Of a stretch of DNA of 64,000 bases, positions 1 through 10,324 are shown piece by piece (the first letter of the stretch is position 1; the number at the start of each line of letters is the position of its first letter). The notes under the pieces are model-generated. The model had not been told where the DNA came from and made no database searches. It saw only the letters and a program-made list of their open reading frames with translations. The position numbers were made by a program, and so were the translations under genes. This DNA comes from Mesorhabditis belari (lineage: Eukaryota; Nematoda; Chromadorea; Rhabditida; Rhabditidae), in the NCBI GenBank assembly GCA_958450365.1, contig CAUEEP010000735.1:935501-999500 (forward strand). Direction: 5' to 3'.

Positions 1-293
1 CAACGTATTCAAGCAGTGATTTTGGCTAAAGGAGGACCGACCAAATATTAATTTAGCTTTCCTTTTTGAATGGTGGGACAAGACTTTTGCACCATATATT
101 TTTTGATGTTAAACTTTATTTGTTATTTTCTTTCAGGTAATAAATTTTTAAAATCTAAAAACTTTTTTATATGAAAGCTTACAACTTAGGGTACAGAAAA
201 ACCCCTTTACTTAAAAAGTTGTTTTCGAAAATTTTTAGAATTTTGACAAAATTTTTCAGAAAAGTAAGTGGGACAAGACTTATGCACCACAGT
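1..293 (+). mobile_element. 3' end of a Tc1-like transposon
   Basis: The window opens inside a Tc1-like element. Bases 1-51 read QRIQAVILAKGGPTKY then stop, which matches the usual C-terminal tail of Tc1-type transposases. Two direct copies of a GTGGGACAAGACTT(T/A)TGCACCA-like motif follow at about 73-95 and 267-288, the arrangement expected of inner and outer transposase-binding sites in a Tc1-type terminal repeat. The element appears to end with CACAGTG before a TA at about 292-293, where receptor exon sequence begins. The 5' part lies outside the window. Confidence 0.7.
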
Positions 294-385
294 GTATTTT
301 TCGCAATCCATGGTCGAATGGTGATTGCGTTGAAGATCGGCGACATACAGTAGAAGGCGGGATATGGAAGCAAAAGCACCGGATT
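294..385 (-). pseudogene. Chemoreceptor exon 2 fragment, broken by transposons
   Basis: On the minus strand this encodes LLLPYPAFYCMSPIF and RPWIAKN. It is nearly identical to exon 2 of the receptor at 8204-10205 (8792-8926, LLLPYPAIYCMSPIF). It is bounded on one side by a Tc1-like end and on the other by a 5'-truncated mariner, so the exon is no longer complete. With the minus-strand exon 1 copy at 1383-1544 it shows that an inverted copy of this receptor once lay here. Confidence 0.75.
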
Positions 386-1317
386 CGAAATGAAAACGAG
401 AGCCTAGAAGATGAGCATCACGAAGGACGTCCTCGAAAGCTGGATGAGTCTCAACTTTTGCAAATTATCGAAGAAGATCCCACTTGCACCACTCGGGAGT
501 TGTCGGAAATGTTCAATGTTTATCATAGCACCATTGAAGAGCATTCACATTTGATTGGAAAGCGAAACAGATGCGGAAAATGGTTCCCGCATGAACTGAC
601 CTTCAATCACAAAATTTCCCGTATGAACACTTGTTCAATTTTGATTCAAAAATCAAAAGCACGTGATTTTTGGAAATCGATTGTTACTTCTGATGAAACG
701 TGGATATTATATGATAACGTTAAGCGCAAGCACCAATGGCTATCACCAAAGCAAGTCCCGGTTGTCATGTCAAAACCTGTTCTGCAGGGAAAGAAGTTGA
801 TGTTGTGCGTATGGTGGAACTATCGTGGATTGGTTTATTTTGAACTGCTCAAACTGTCACATCTGAACTTTACAGTGAGCAGTTAGAGCGTGTGAATCAA
901 GCTTTATCGAAATCTCGACATGACACTTCAAAAATTCGATTTTTGCGTGATAATGAAAAACCGCACACGGCAAAGATGACCCTCCAACAAATCGAAGAGA
1001 TGGGCTGGAAACTTCTACCTCACGCCCCATACAGCCCTGACTTGGCCCCATCAGACTATCACTTATTCAGGTCTCTAAAGCAGTTCATCCCCGATCAGCT
1101 GTTCAAGGATTTCCGGGAAGTCGAAAATGCGGTCACCAACTATTTTTTGTCAAAAGTCCCCAGTTCATTGAAGATGGAATTATTGAATTCAGCAAAAGAT
1201 GACATAATGTCCTAAATAATAATGGAGAATACCTTTTACATTAATCCTCTTTATTTATTGTTTTTTAAAATAAAAATTCGGGTCAAAAAAATTCGCATTA
1301 TTTTCCCGCCAACCTAA
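386..1317 (+). mobile_element. 5'-truncated mariner element with decayed transposase
   Basis: The helix-turn-helix portion is seen around EGRPRKLDESQLLQIIEEDP (about 426-480) and RELSEMFNVYHSTI. The first catalytic region is SDETWILY (about 690-712), the second is RDNEKPHTAKM (947-978, normally HDNARPH), and the last is YSPDLAPSDYH (about 1030-1062), the D,D34D mariner pattern. The frame changes near 860-890, where a stop ends the first half, and the second half runs to a stop at 1213-1215. The right end reads CCGCCAACCTAA and stops at 1317 before TA. The left terminal repeat is missing and the body abuts a receptor exon fragment, so the element is immobile. It sits in what would be intron 1 of the broken receptor copy. 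Confidence 0.8.
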
Positions 1318-1382
1318 TATTCAGGGCTTTTTATTAAAATTAAAGATTAATGGTTTCAAATAGAAAATTTGAATTCACTCAC

Positions 1383-1544
1383 CACGATTGCCATTTGGAA
1401 GATGGTGTGCGTTTTGGCGGCTCGTTTCCGATCCAAATACAAAAGATACAAAACCACTGGGCATAGGATAACTGAGAGAACACTTGCGACATCGTAAATT
1501 CCTGATATCACGAGTTTTTGCGTAAAATCCGGGGCGAAAAACAT
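1383..1544 (-). pseudogene. Inverted copy of chemoreceptor exon 1
   Basis: Minus-strand ATG at 1544 followed by 54 codons starting MFFAPDFTQKLVISGIYD and ending MAIV at a GTGAGT donor. Length and splice site match exon 1 of the 8204 receptor exactly, with a few substitutions (D for N, A for T, V for A, K for Q). It contains one predicted membrane segment (VLSVILCPVVLYLLYL). The rest of the gene is lost: only part of exon 2 remains (294-385), cut by mariner and Tc1-like sequence. A relic of a recent inverted duplication. Confidence 0.8.
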
Positions 1545-1559
1545 TGAAGGATATTAGAA

Positions 1560-2045
1560 ATAAATCAAATTTTGTTCTTTCCAAGAAGGTTTAGAAGTGA
1601 GAACAGGTGAAAAGAAATAGCTTTTTAACTTTAAAGGTCTCTTCTTCACGCTTAGGCGATATACTGATTATAAAGTATGTAAGATTGAAATTGTGCTTGC
1701 AATTGTGCATGAATTTTTCGGTGAAGTTTTAGACTGAATTTTGATATTTGCCAAAATTGATCTTTATTCTTCTTTCGTATGTTTTTGCTAGTCAACGCCG
1801 GTTCATAATAAATTCATGCAGAACCAAAAGCATTAGTCGCTTTTCTCTGGATCACAATTTACCGTGGGATGCCACTGAAATCAATCATATGTAGACACTG
1901 CAAAAATTTATTCCGATTGTTGAACCGTGCTCGGATTTTCCTTACGTGCAAGTGGGTGATAAACAGCATTTTTCCTAGTCCTGATAGGAGTGCATTGGGC
2001 TAGCTGATATTGCTTTGTATTCATCGTGAAAGATGAAAGAATTTG
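1560..2045. repeat. Receptor upstream flank, inverted copy
   Basis: Reverse complement of the region just upstream of the receptor at 8204 (about 7860-8190). Shared blocks include the stretch around CACTTGCACGTAAGGAAAA and TGCCTACATATGATTGAT. A third copy lies at about 15020-15310 in the same orientation as the 8-kb copy. The duplicated material therefore includes putative promoter sequence. Confidence 0.75.
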
Positions 2046-2054
2046 GCAGAAATC

Positions 2055-2480
2055 TTTTAGATGGGTTAGGCTCAGGCCTGGTCGGGACCAGCTGACACCA
2101 GAGCCAGTTCTAGGCCAGTTGCTCGGATCGTCCTGTAAATGGCACCATCCAGCCAGTTCTAGGCTTTATTCGTCCAAAAGCCTCTAGAGCCATCAAAGCC
2201 AAGCTTGGACTTGGCTTCTAACTAGGCACTGGTCTTGACTGGTTACAGGTTCAGGCCAGAGCCAGCCAGAACCAGCTAACAAGCCTGGGCTTGGCTGGGA
2301 CATCTCTGACCTGAGCTTGACATGTTCTATGGCTTCTGGCAAGCCTAGGTACTTACTATTAGGCCAGGAAAGCAGGAAAGATAAGCCATGCCGGTAGCTA
2401 ACCTACAATAAGCCTAGGTCGGGCAAGGCATAGACATGTCCATTTTCGAGTTTTGGCGGCCGGGTCGGGTCAAGCCAAAA
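2055..2480. repeat. CCAGGC-rich dispersed repeat, copy 1
   Basis: A GC-rich stretch built from short variants of AGCCAG, CCTAGG and TTCTAGGCC. Close copies lie at about 12121-12520 (same orientation) and 14590-15010 (inverted). No reading frame is supported. A similar base pattern recurs at 30790-31050, 50330-50790 and 58920-59060, so these may be parts of related non-autonomous elements. Confidence 0.7.
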
Positions 2481-2808
2481 ATTTTTGCCGGGTCGGGTCA
2501 GGCTTTAAATTTTCACCGGGTCGGGTCAAAATATAAATGCAAATTTACCAAATGTTTTTTAAGAAATGCTATTAACATAGGTATTTTTTCGAACACAACA
2601 ATGAAATAGGCAAACAAAAATGAACAACTCGAATAACTACAATCCGATCCGTAAGGACCAAACTCACTAGTGCTATTAGAAAAATTACTGCTTGAATCCG
2701 ATCCTTTTTCGATGTGTAACTCCCCGTCTGTAGCAGCTAAATTCAGAGCCGAGCGATATCCATAACGTAGACGGACGGGCTTCCTTTGTACAAAAGTTTA
2801 CATAGTCG

Positions 2809-3650
2809 TCAATCTCGAGCTATAATATGCACTAAACTTGAATTTTTACCCACTTGCAAAGTTGAAATGCGTGTTTTTTTGGAGACAGGTTCGACGAGAA
2901 GCCATTGCAGTGGATTGATTTCATGGCTTTCCGGATCCTTGCTCATGTCGGGCTCAATTTGATCATCCAAACAAAGGGAATCTAAGCATAAAACGTAACA
3001 AATTATTTTTTGAGAAAGGTTACCGTTTTTGAAGAGGACCCGCTCTTTGATGTTATTCCAGACAAGCTCGTCGTATAAAGTACATCTGGAACTCCAGCGT
3101 GGGTCCAGAAAAATTGCTTCTTGCAAAAACTCATCCTGATAAGCTTCTGCGGTGGCTTTGTTGAGCTTGTCTGTGAACACTTTGCTTATATCGATAAGAG
3201 CTTCATCTCCTAGCATCATTCAGCATCTAATATCTAATAAAATATTAGATAAGAATTTGGGCACTTAACAACAATTTTTTTACTGGTTATTTTCAAAGTT
3301 TTCAATAAATAAATGATATCCGAATAAATAAATGATAGCGAAGAACTATCAGACGACATCTAAAAATTAATAATACTAAAATAAATAAAAATGGCATTTA
3401 CCTTTCTCGAATATTCGTCAAAAAGCCCAAAGATCCCGACAATTTTTTTTACCACACTAAGCTCTTCTTCGTCTAGCACATCTTTATTTATCTCTCCTAG
3501 GATTGCATTTATCGGACGTGTCTGAAATGCAAAGCTTTTAGACGTGTCTAAAATGCAAACTTCACCTTCGGATGATCTGGGTGATCGTAACTGAAGCTGT
3601 TTTTCAAATTGAATATGATTCAGAAGCAGAGCTGAAATTGAAGACACTGT
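2809..3650 (-). pseudogene. hAT-type transposase fragment, copy 1
   Basis: Two minus-strand blocks. Block 1 (about 3647-3400) includes SALLLNHIQFEKQL and ends SRK at a GTAAAT donor. Block 2 (3219-2809) starts MMLGDEALIDISKVFTDK and contains FLQEAIFLDPRWSS and LVWNNIKERVLF. LDPR after a helical stretch is typical of the middle of hAT transposases. The BED finger, most of the catalytic core and the C-terminal dimerisation part are absent here. The C-terminal part survives in the related copy at 12770-13110. Confidence 0.6.
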
Positions 3651-3808
3651 GTTGTTGAGGGAATTCGTTTGAACTCCCGAATCTCAGTGTTCCACCCTCC
3701 ACAGAAACAATTGTCACCATCACAAAGTCGTCAGCTATGCACTGAAAGCTGCTTATTCAAGTCACAAAATTATCACACTTGCTGTTGATTGAATATTGTC
3801 CTCAAATG

Positions 3809-4368
3809 ACCCTCAAATTATTCAACGTTGAACAAGTGCTAAACAAGTAGAATGACCGAATTTATGCTATTTTCAACCCACAAATCAATATCATTATTCA
3901 TCCAGCTTCACTCATGGTATGGGCAGGGATCACGGCTGATGGAAAGACTCCTCTTGTCTTCGTGCCATCAGGAGTCAAGGTCAACAGTCGAGCATATTTG
4001 GACATTTTGCGACAAGACGTTTTGCCCTGGGCTCAATCTCATTTTGGACAACGAATATTTCAGCAAGATAGAGCACCGGCTCACAAGTCTCGAATAGTCC
4101 AGGATTGGTGTGAGCAGAACCTGCCCGATTTCATCTCATTCAACGAGTGCCCTCGAAGCACGCCGGATCTTAATCCGCTTTTTCCTCAGTTTGGTCAATC
4201 TTAGAAGCTAAGGGGTGTGCTAAACCACATCGAACAGTTGACTCGTTAAAGAAAGCGCTCCTCAAAGCATGGGACGAGCCTGATGTTGTCTACTTGCATG
4301 CCACAGTTGACGCCTTTCGCCCACGTCTTGAAGCGTGCTTGCCGCTAAAGAAGGAATTTGTGAAATTT
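3809..4368 (+). pseudogene. maT-type transposase fragment, tandem copy 1
   Basis: Encodes MVWAGITADGKTPLVFVPSG, then FQQDRAPAHKSRIVQDW and STPDLNPLF, which are the middle and last catalytic regions of a Tc1/mariner-superfamily transposase of the maT (D,D37D) kind. The part before MVWAG is frameshifted, and stops follow FGQS. No terminal repeats flank this copy, and it lies inside the tandem unit. Confidence 0.75.
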
Positions 4369-5205
4369 GAGCTATAATATGCACTAAACTTGAATTTTTA
4401 CCCACTTGCAAAGTTGAAATGCGTGTTTTTTTGGAGACAGGTTCGACGAGAAGCCATTGCAGTGGATTGATTTCATAGCTTTCCGGATCCTTGCTCATGT
4501 CGGGCTCAATTTGATCATCCAAACAAAGGGAATCTAAGCATAAAACGTAACAAATTATTTTTTGAGAAAGGTTACCGTTTTTGAAGAGGACCCGCTCTTT
4601 GATGTTATTCCAGACAAGCTCGTCGTATAAAGTACATCTGCAACTCCAGCGTGGGTCCAGAAAAATTGCTTCTTGCAAAAACTCATCCTGATAAGCTTCT
4701 GCGGTGGCTTTGTTGAGCTTGTCTGTGAACACTTTGCTTATATCGATAAGAGCTTCATCTCCTAGCATCATTCAGCATCTAATATCTAATAAAATATTAG
4801 ATAAGAATTTGGGCACTTAACAACAATTTTTTTACTGGTTATTTTCAAAGTTTTCAATAAATAAATGATATCCGAATAAATAAATGATAGCGAAGAACTA
4901 TCAGACGACATCTAAAAATTAATAATACTAAAATAAATAAAAATGGCATTTACCTTTCTCGAATATTCGTCAAAAAGCCCAAAGATCCCGACAATTTTTT
5001 TTACCACACTAAGCTCTTCTTCGTCTAGCACATCTTTATTTATCTCTCCTAGGGATTGCATTTATCGGACGTGTCTGAAATGCAAAGCTTTTAGACGTGT
5101 CTAAAATGCAAACTTCACCTTCGGATGATCTGGGTGATCGTAACTGAAGCTGTTTTTCAAATTGAATATGATTCAGAAGCAGAGCTGAAATTGAAGACAC
5201 TGTGT
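4369..5205 (-). pseudogene. hAT-type transposase fragment, copy 2
   Basis: Second tandem copy of the 2809-3650 fragment. The block starting MMLGDEALIDISKVFTDK (from 4771 downward) is identical apart from a few residues (WSCR for WSSR, SYE for SHE). It reads on past the unit boundary into neighbouring maT sequence, giving a longer but meaningless tail. Confidence 0.6.
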
Positions 5206-5361
5206 TGTTGAGGGAATTCGTTTGAACTCCCGAATCTCAGTGTTCCACCCTCCACAGAAACAATTGTCACCATCACAAAGTCGTCAGCTATGCACTGAAA
5301 GCTGCTTATTCAAGTCACAAAATTATCACACTTGCTGTTGATTGAATATTGTCCTCAAATG

Positions 5362-6041
5362 ACCCTCAAATTATTCAACGTTGAACAAGTGCTAAACAAG
5401 TAGAATGACCGAATTTATGCTATTTTCAACCCACAAATCAATATCATTATTCATCCAGCTTCACTCATGGTATGGGCAGGGATCACGGCTGATGGAAAGA
5501 CTCCTCTTGTCTTCGTGCCATCAGGAGTCAAGGTCAACAGTCGAGCATATTTGGACATTTTGCGACAAGACGTTTTGCCCTGGGCTCAATCTCATTTTGG
5601 ACAACGAATATTTCAGCAAGATAGAGCACCGGCTCACAAGTCTCGAATAGTCCAGGATTGGTGTGAGCAGAACCTGCCCGATTTCATCTCATTCAACGAG
5701 TGCCCTCGAAGCACGCCGGATCTTAATCCGCTTTTTCCTCAGTTTGGTCAATCTTAGAAGCTAAGGGGGTGTGCTAAACCACATCGAACAGTTGACTCGT
5801 TAAAGAAAGCGCTCCTCAAAGCATGGGACGAGTCTGATGTTGCCTACTTTCATGCCACAGTTGACGCCTTTCGCCCACGTCTTGAAGCGTGCTTGCCGCT
5901 AAAGAAGGAATTTGTGAAATTTGAGTTTTACACTTGTTCAATATAAATAAAGATTATTATAAAACTTTGTTTTCTTTGGGTGACTTGTTTTTCGGTCAAG
6001 ACCGACTGCCTTATCTGGACCCATAATTATAACGCACCCTG
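5362..6041 (+). mobile_element. maT-type element 3' part, tandem copy 2
   Basis: Repeats the 3809-4368 transposase fragment (MVWAGITADGK at 5467, QQDRAPAHK, STPDLNPL) and continues beyond it to a right terminal repeat reading ATAACGCACCCTG before TA (ending about 6041). Together with the left end at 6441 and the element at 16498-17772 this defines the family ends as CAGGGTGC. Confidence 0.75.
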
Positions 6042-6084
6042 TATACGGCGTGTCAATTGCATAACCTTGTCAAAAAATCAAGCG

Positions 6085-6437
6085 AATTAAGATTCGGCGA
6101 GCTTGGAGGCCACTCGTTGAATGAGATGAAATCGAGTAGGTTCTGCTCACACTAATCCTGGACTATTCGAGACTGGTGAGCCGGTGCTCTATCTTGCTGA
6201 AATATCCAGCTACTTTGACCAAAATGAGATTGAGCCCAGGGCAAAATGTCCAAATATGCTTGACTGTTGACCTTGACTCCTGATGGCACGAAGACAAGAG
6301 GAGTCTTTCCATCGGCCGTGATCCCTGCCCACACCATGATTGAAGCTGGATGAAGAACGATTTTTTTTGTGGGTTGGAAATTGCATAAATCCGGTCATTC
6401 TTCTTGTTTAGCATTTGCTCAACGTTGAATAATTTGT
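6085..6437 (-). pseudogene. Inverted maT transposase fragment
   Basis: Minus strand reads MVWAGITADGK, YLDILPWAQSH and FQQDRAPAHQSRI, the same catalytic segment as the plus-strand copies at 3914 and 5467. It begins right after one element end (6041) and stops at the left end of another (6441), so it is a piece caught between two maT ends. Frameshifts are present. Confidence 0.7.
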
Positions 6438-6440
6438 CTA

Positions 6441-6577
6441 CAGGGTGCATCATAATTATGACCCTGCGGGTGTCAGCTTTATCTGTGACCATTTGGTGCC
6501 ACCTATATGTTGTTATTTTATATCTTTTGCTTTTCTCATGTTTATTCTTGTCTTATGATATAATTTCTAAGATGATA
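6441..6577 (+). mobile_element. Left end of a maT-type element
   Basis: Begins CAGGGTGCATCATAATTATG after TA (6439-6440). It matches the first ~140 bp of the element at 16498-17772. It is interrupted at a TA by the Tc1-like element at 6578-7492. Confidence 0.75.
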
Positions 6578-7492
6578 CAGTCATGGACAAAAGTCTTGGC
6601 GGCTCCTAGGTGGCATGTTTCAAACGCGAATTTATGAACCTTTCCGCGAGGCTATAAAAAAGTCGTCACAAGTATTTTTAAGCATTTCTACTCTACTTTT
6701 AGCTATGACCAAGCATTGAACTCGAAAGTTTATTTTAAACAACAAAAATGAGCGTAAACGACAAAAAGGTCACAAAAACAATGGACAAAAGTCTTGGCGG
6801 CTCACTACAATACTCATTTTTTTCTATTTTTTTGTGTATCTTGCCTATGGTTTTGTAATGTTTTAATTTTTTTCAGATGCCTGGAGCGTATTTATCAACA
6901 CCAGACAAAAAAGCAATTGTAGAAGCAAGAAATAGAGGAGAGAAAGAAAAAGATATCGCGGAAAAATTCAAATGCGGTACGAGGACAGTTGAACGCATCA
7001 CACACAACGAAAATTCAACTAGAAACCTTCATCGAAAGCTCAAAAATGGCCGCCCACCGGTTACAACTCCAAGGGAGGATCGTAAACTCGTTCTGGATCA
7101 TCGAGAAGAGCCGAAAAAGACAGCAACCGACGGCGTGGCTTTCATCAAGAATCTTTCAAATAAGGTTATCTCACGAAAAACTGTTAGCCGTCGTTTGATT
7201 CGAGCTGGATTGGTAACTAGAAGAGCTGCCAAGAAACCCCTAACGTTTGCCAGGCACCGAAAACTCAGGTTGCAGTTTGCGAAAAAGTACGCAAGTTGGA
7301 CCGCCAACGATTGGGCAAATGTTATTTTCGCTGATGAGTCAAAAGTCAATCTTTTTCAACCGGATGGGAACCATTTGGTTCGGAGACTCAAAAATACTTG
7401 TGACAACTTTTTTTATAGCCTCTCGGAAAGGTTCCTAAATTTGCGTTTGAAAGTTGCCACCCAGGACCCGCCAAGACTTTTGTCCACGACTG
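6578..7492 (+). mobile_element. Tc1-like element with ~100-bp terminal inverted repeats
   Basis: Left end CAGTCATGGACAAAAGTCTT and right end its complement (ACTTTTGTCCACGACTG), flanked by TA at 6576-6577 and 7493-7494. The inverted repeats extend inward about 100 bp, including the GACAAC/GTCGTC stretch near 6660 and 7400. A second direct ATGGACAAAAGTCTTGGCGG motif at about 6780 suggests the two-site (IR/DR) layout. Total 915 bp, too short for a full transposase. It is nested inside the maT element starting at 6441. Confidence 0.85.
6877..7395 (+). pseudogene. Truncated Tc1-like transposase (N-terminal two thirds)
   Basis: ATG at 6877, a few bases after a TTTTTTTCAG acceptor-like stretch. The first ~60 residues are a paired-type helix-turn-helix (AIVEARNRGEKEKDIAEKFK), then GRPPVTTPREDRK, a second DNA-binding segment (SRKTVSRRLIRAGL), and the first catalytic region VIFADESKVNLF (about residues 148-160) followed by DGNHLVRR. 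The second Asp and the final acidic residue (the QQDNAP and SPDLNPIE regions) are deleted and the frame enters the right inverted repeat. The DNA-binding half is open and could still bind element ends, but it cannot catalyse transposition. Confidence 0.8.
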
Positions 7493-7523
7493 TATGTTTA
7501 TAAATATTTTTTTATTTTCAGAT

Positions 7524-7727
7524 ATGCCACTTGGAAAACAACTGGATGTGGTGGAAAAAACGCGTATCGACGTGCTCCACACGTTTGGCTACTCAAACAG
7601 GGATATCGCTCGTCGCATCGGACGTTCTGAGAAGTGTATTCGCACGTATCTCAAGACCAAAGTGACTCCTAAGAAGAAGAAAGAAACACGGAACAAAAAC
7701 AAAACAAAAATAAAGTCTTTTCATTAG
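7524..7727 (+). pseudogene. N-terminal fragment of a Tc3-like transposase
   Basis: After TATTTTCAG, ATG (7524) opens MPLGKQLDVVEKTRIDVLHT, then SNRDIARRIGRSEKCIRTYL, a helix-turn-helix like that at the start of Tc3-type transposases (MPRGK...IGRS). It ends in a lysine-rich tail without any catalytic domain. It follows directly after the Tc1-like insertion and appears to be the remainder of another element. Confidence 0.55.
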
Positions 7728-7859
7728 CAATATATCGCTAAAAACAACGCAAATGCCTGATCGATTGAATTTCTCTTAAAAACCATCTGAATTTTCTGAA
7801 ATTTCTAATTAAACGTAGTCAATCAAAAGGGAATTTTATTTTTTAAAACTCCTTCTAAT

Positions 7860-8203
7860 CCTATCAGAACGAGGAAAAATGCTGTGTATTACCCACTTGC
7901 ACGTAAGGAAAACTCGAGCACGGTTTAACAATCGGTATAAATTTTTGCAGTGCCTACATATGATTGATGTCAGTTGGCATTCCACGGTAAATTGTGATTC
8001 AGAAAAAAGCCGCTAACGCTTTTGGTTCTGCATTGTGCTTCACCTGTCTTTCGGAAAGAAATTCATTCCAATTTTAACTTACATAGTTTATAATCAGTTT
8101 ATCGCCTAAGCGTGAAGAAAATTTCAAAAGCTACTTCTTTTCACCTGTTCTCACTTCTAAACCTTTTGAACGAACAAAATTGATTTATTTCTAATATCGT
8201 TCA
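7860..8203 (+). repeat. Receptor upstream flank, copy at the intact locus
   Basis: Reference copy of the flank that is repeated inverted at 1560-2045 and directly at about 15020-15310. No obvious TATA box or other promoter motif could be assigned. Confidence 0.6.
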
Positions 8204-10205
8204 ATGTTTTTCGCCCCGAATTTCACGCAAAAACTCGTGATATCAGGAATTTACGATGTTACAAGTGTTCTCTCAGCTATCCTATGCCCAGTAGTTTTGT
8301 ATCTTTTGTATTTGGATCGAAAACGAGCCGCCCAAACGCACACCATCTTCCAAATGGCAATCGTGGTGAGTGAAATCTTCTATTTGAAAACCATTAATCT
8401 CAGTAAAAAAGCACTTAATAGTTTAATTGGGAACTCAAATTTTATGCATTGTGGAGATCTCTTTCTTCCTATTTCCTTCCCCCTTTTGCTTGGCTTCTTG
8501 CTTGTTGCTTGTTCTTCTTTTCCTCTCTTCCCCTCACCTTTTCCTCTCTTCCCCTCACCTTTTTCTCTCTTTCCCTCACCAATCTGGGAAAGAAAAAGGA
8601 GCTAAAGGGAATCGCATTCTCGACCTTCTGCTTGGCTATAGGTGACCTCTATCCACTGAGCTACAGGCGCTTCTGATCCCAGAGTCAAAGAAGGGAGAAA
8701 AAGAAAGAAAGAGAAACTGCACACGTTGTCTCACAAGTCCAAGAACAAAAGAAACCGTTTTAAAAAAACTAGCTCTAATTCGAGCTTTCAGTGCATCTCT
8801 TTTCTTTGTGATCTCTTTCTGGGCATCACGAATCCGGTGCTTTTGCTTCCATATCCCGCCATCTACTGTATGTCGCCGATCTTCAACGCAATCACGATTC
8901 GACCATGGATGGCGAAAAATATATTCGTAACAACTTTTATCAATAGTACTTAATATTTTGCATTCAGCTCAACTACGTTATTGGAGAACTCTTTATTGTC
9001 TACTTGCTCGTTGTGACGTTTCATAATCGCTTGTTCTTATTGAGGAATGATGGCCGAAAAATCGAAAATTCACCCGTTTTCATTGTTTGTTCGACTTTTA
9101 TAGGCATTTTTCTGATTGTTGGCATTATTGCCGTGCAAGGGGTGCCGTTTGTCGATGCAGAAGCAATAGAGAGAGAGAGGTGAGTGGATGAAAAGATCAA
9201 AACTCACAAGGAAATGGTCTTAACTCAAAGCATTGAGTTGGAAAATAAAGTTACCATTGTGGTGATTAGGCATAGGTTCTGGTTTTTTGATTTAGGCTGT
9301 TGACGAGTATGGAAGTGGTCTCTATCGACTTGCGATCATTCTTGGCTATTTTGCGTGAAGCATTTTGTTTCCGTGGGATTCTGATGTTATCGTGGGTTTT
9401 CTTCAGATAGTTTTTCACCATGTTAAGCGGATTCGAATCCAGTAAACCTGTAAGCCGAGATTTTGGAAAGAATCAAGAGAAGTTTCAGAATCACTCGAAG
9501 GTCCAAATCCCCGACGAAATACTGACGTTTATAAAAGAAACACCGGGTACCTTCTATTGGTTGTTTAATCGGTCGATCATTCGATACGCTGCTATTTTCT
9601 TACTAATCGTTCTTTTTTTGTTGGGGAGCGAAATTGTCTCGACAGTGGTTAGAATATTTCACTTTACGTACAAACTCGGTAAGAATATTCGAAGTAAACA
9701 GGCTCGGCAAACACAAATCGGCTATGTGCAAATTCTTCTATTACAGGTGGGAAATAGGGCAGAGTGGTAACAAAATTAAGTAAAACGGACAGAATATAAA
9801 GTAAAAAATCAATTAGGGATTTTTTATACAAAAGTTATGTAAATCTGCATGAAATTTAAAACGAAAGAAACACAAATATTCGATTTTCAATCGCGCTCAA
9901 GGCTTACAGACGAATAAAATTCTTTTTCAGTTCTTTGCCGTTTCCGTATTTTATGGCCTTTCATTTCTTGCTTTTTTCCTGAGTTTGGTTCAAAATTACG
10001 TTAACTTATATTCCGGTTAGTGAAAAAGTTTCGATGAAATAGGACATTGATAAGACAAGCACTTTTCTTTTCAGTCTCATGCATCTTATTGGCTTATGTC
10101 AGTTGGCATTCCACGATAAATTGTTTGATTTTGATTTTTGGCGCAAAGTCTATGCGGAGACTTCTCTTCAAAAAGATCAAGGAGTTGTGGTCAAGTAAGT
10201 CTTGA
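8204..10205 (+). CDS. Nematode seven-TM chemoreceptor, probably Srh/Str superfamily
   Basis: Exons read by eye: 8204-8365 (MFFAPNFTQKL...MAIV), 8792-8926 (TNPVLLLPYPAIYCMSPIF), 8968-9179 (LNYVIGELFIVYLLVV ... AVQGVPFVD), a fourth ending at 9746 (DEILTFIKETPGTFYW, RYAAIFLLIVLFLL, RSKQARQTQIGYVQILLLQ), 9931-10015 (FFAVSVFYGLSFLAFF) and 10075-10205 (YVSWHSTINCLILIFGAKSM then stop TGA). The order of seven hydrophobic segments and the final STIN...FGAKSMRR are typical of nematode serpentine receptors, which act in the membrane of sensory neurons. The join of exons 3 and 4 is doubtful. Exon 3 ends in phase 2 in an AG repeat, and the strong acceptor at 9406 leads into a stop, so exon 4 must begin at a weaker site between 9297 and 9475 or the gene is frameshifted. 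Intron 1 holds a pyrimidine-rich repeat and a tRNA-like relic. Confidence 0.7.
8599..8671 (-). pseudogene. tRNA-like relic in receptor intron 1
   Basis: The minus strand contains TGTAGCTCAGTGGATAGA, a good internal A-box/D-arm, and a weak B-box around GGTCGAGAATGCGATTCC. Acceptor and anticodon arms do not pair cleanly, so this is more likely a tRNA-derived relic or SINE piece than a working tRNA. Confidence 0.35.
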
Positions 10206-10324
10206 AATGGTTAGAAAAAGCATTACTTTTCTGGACTTGGACTTTGATTTTTAACGACTTGAATCCTGTTGTTCGTGATGAATCTTGAATCTTGAATCTT
10301 GAATCGACTTGAATCACACTGCTT

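Larger units (their letters stand above)
2816..5921. repeat. Tandem duplication, unit about 1553 bp
   Basis: Two head-to-tail copies, 2816-4368 and 4369-5921, differ only by a handful of substitutions and one-base indels (for example an extra G near 5053). Each unit carries a minus-strand hAT transposase fragment followed by a plus-strand maT transposase fragment. Copy 1 ends GAATTTGTGAAATTT and then restarts at GAGCTATAATATGCAC. The high identity indicates a recent event, or a collapsed/expanded assembly. Confidence 0.9.
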
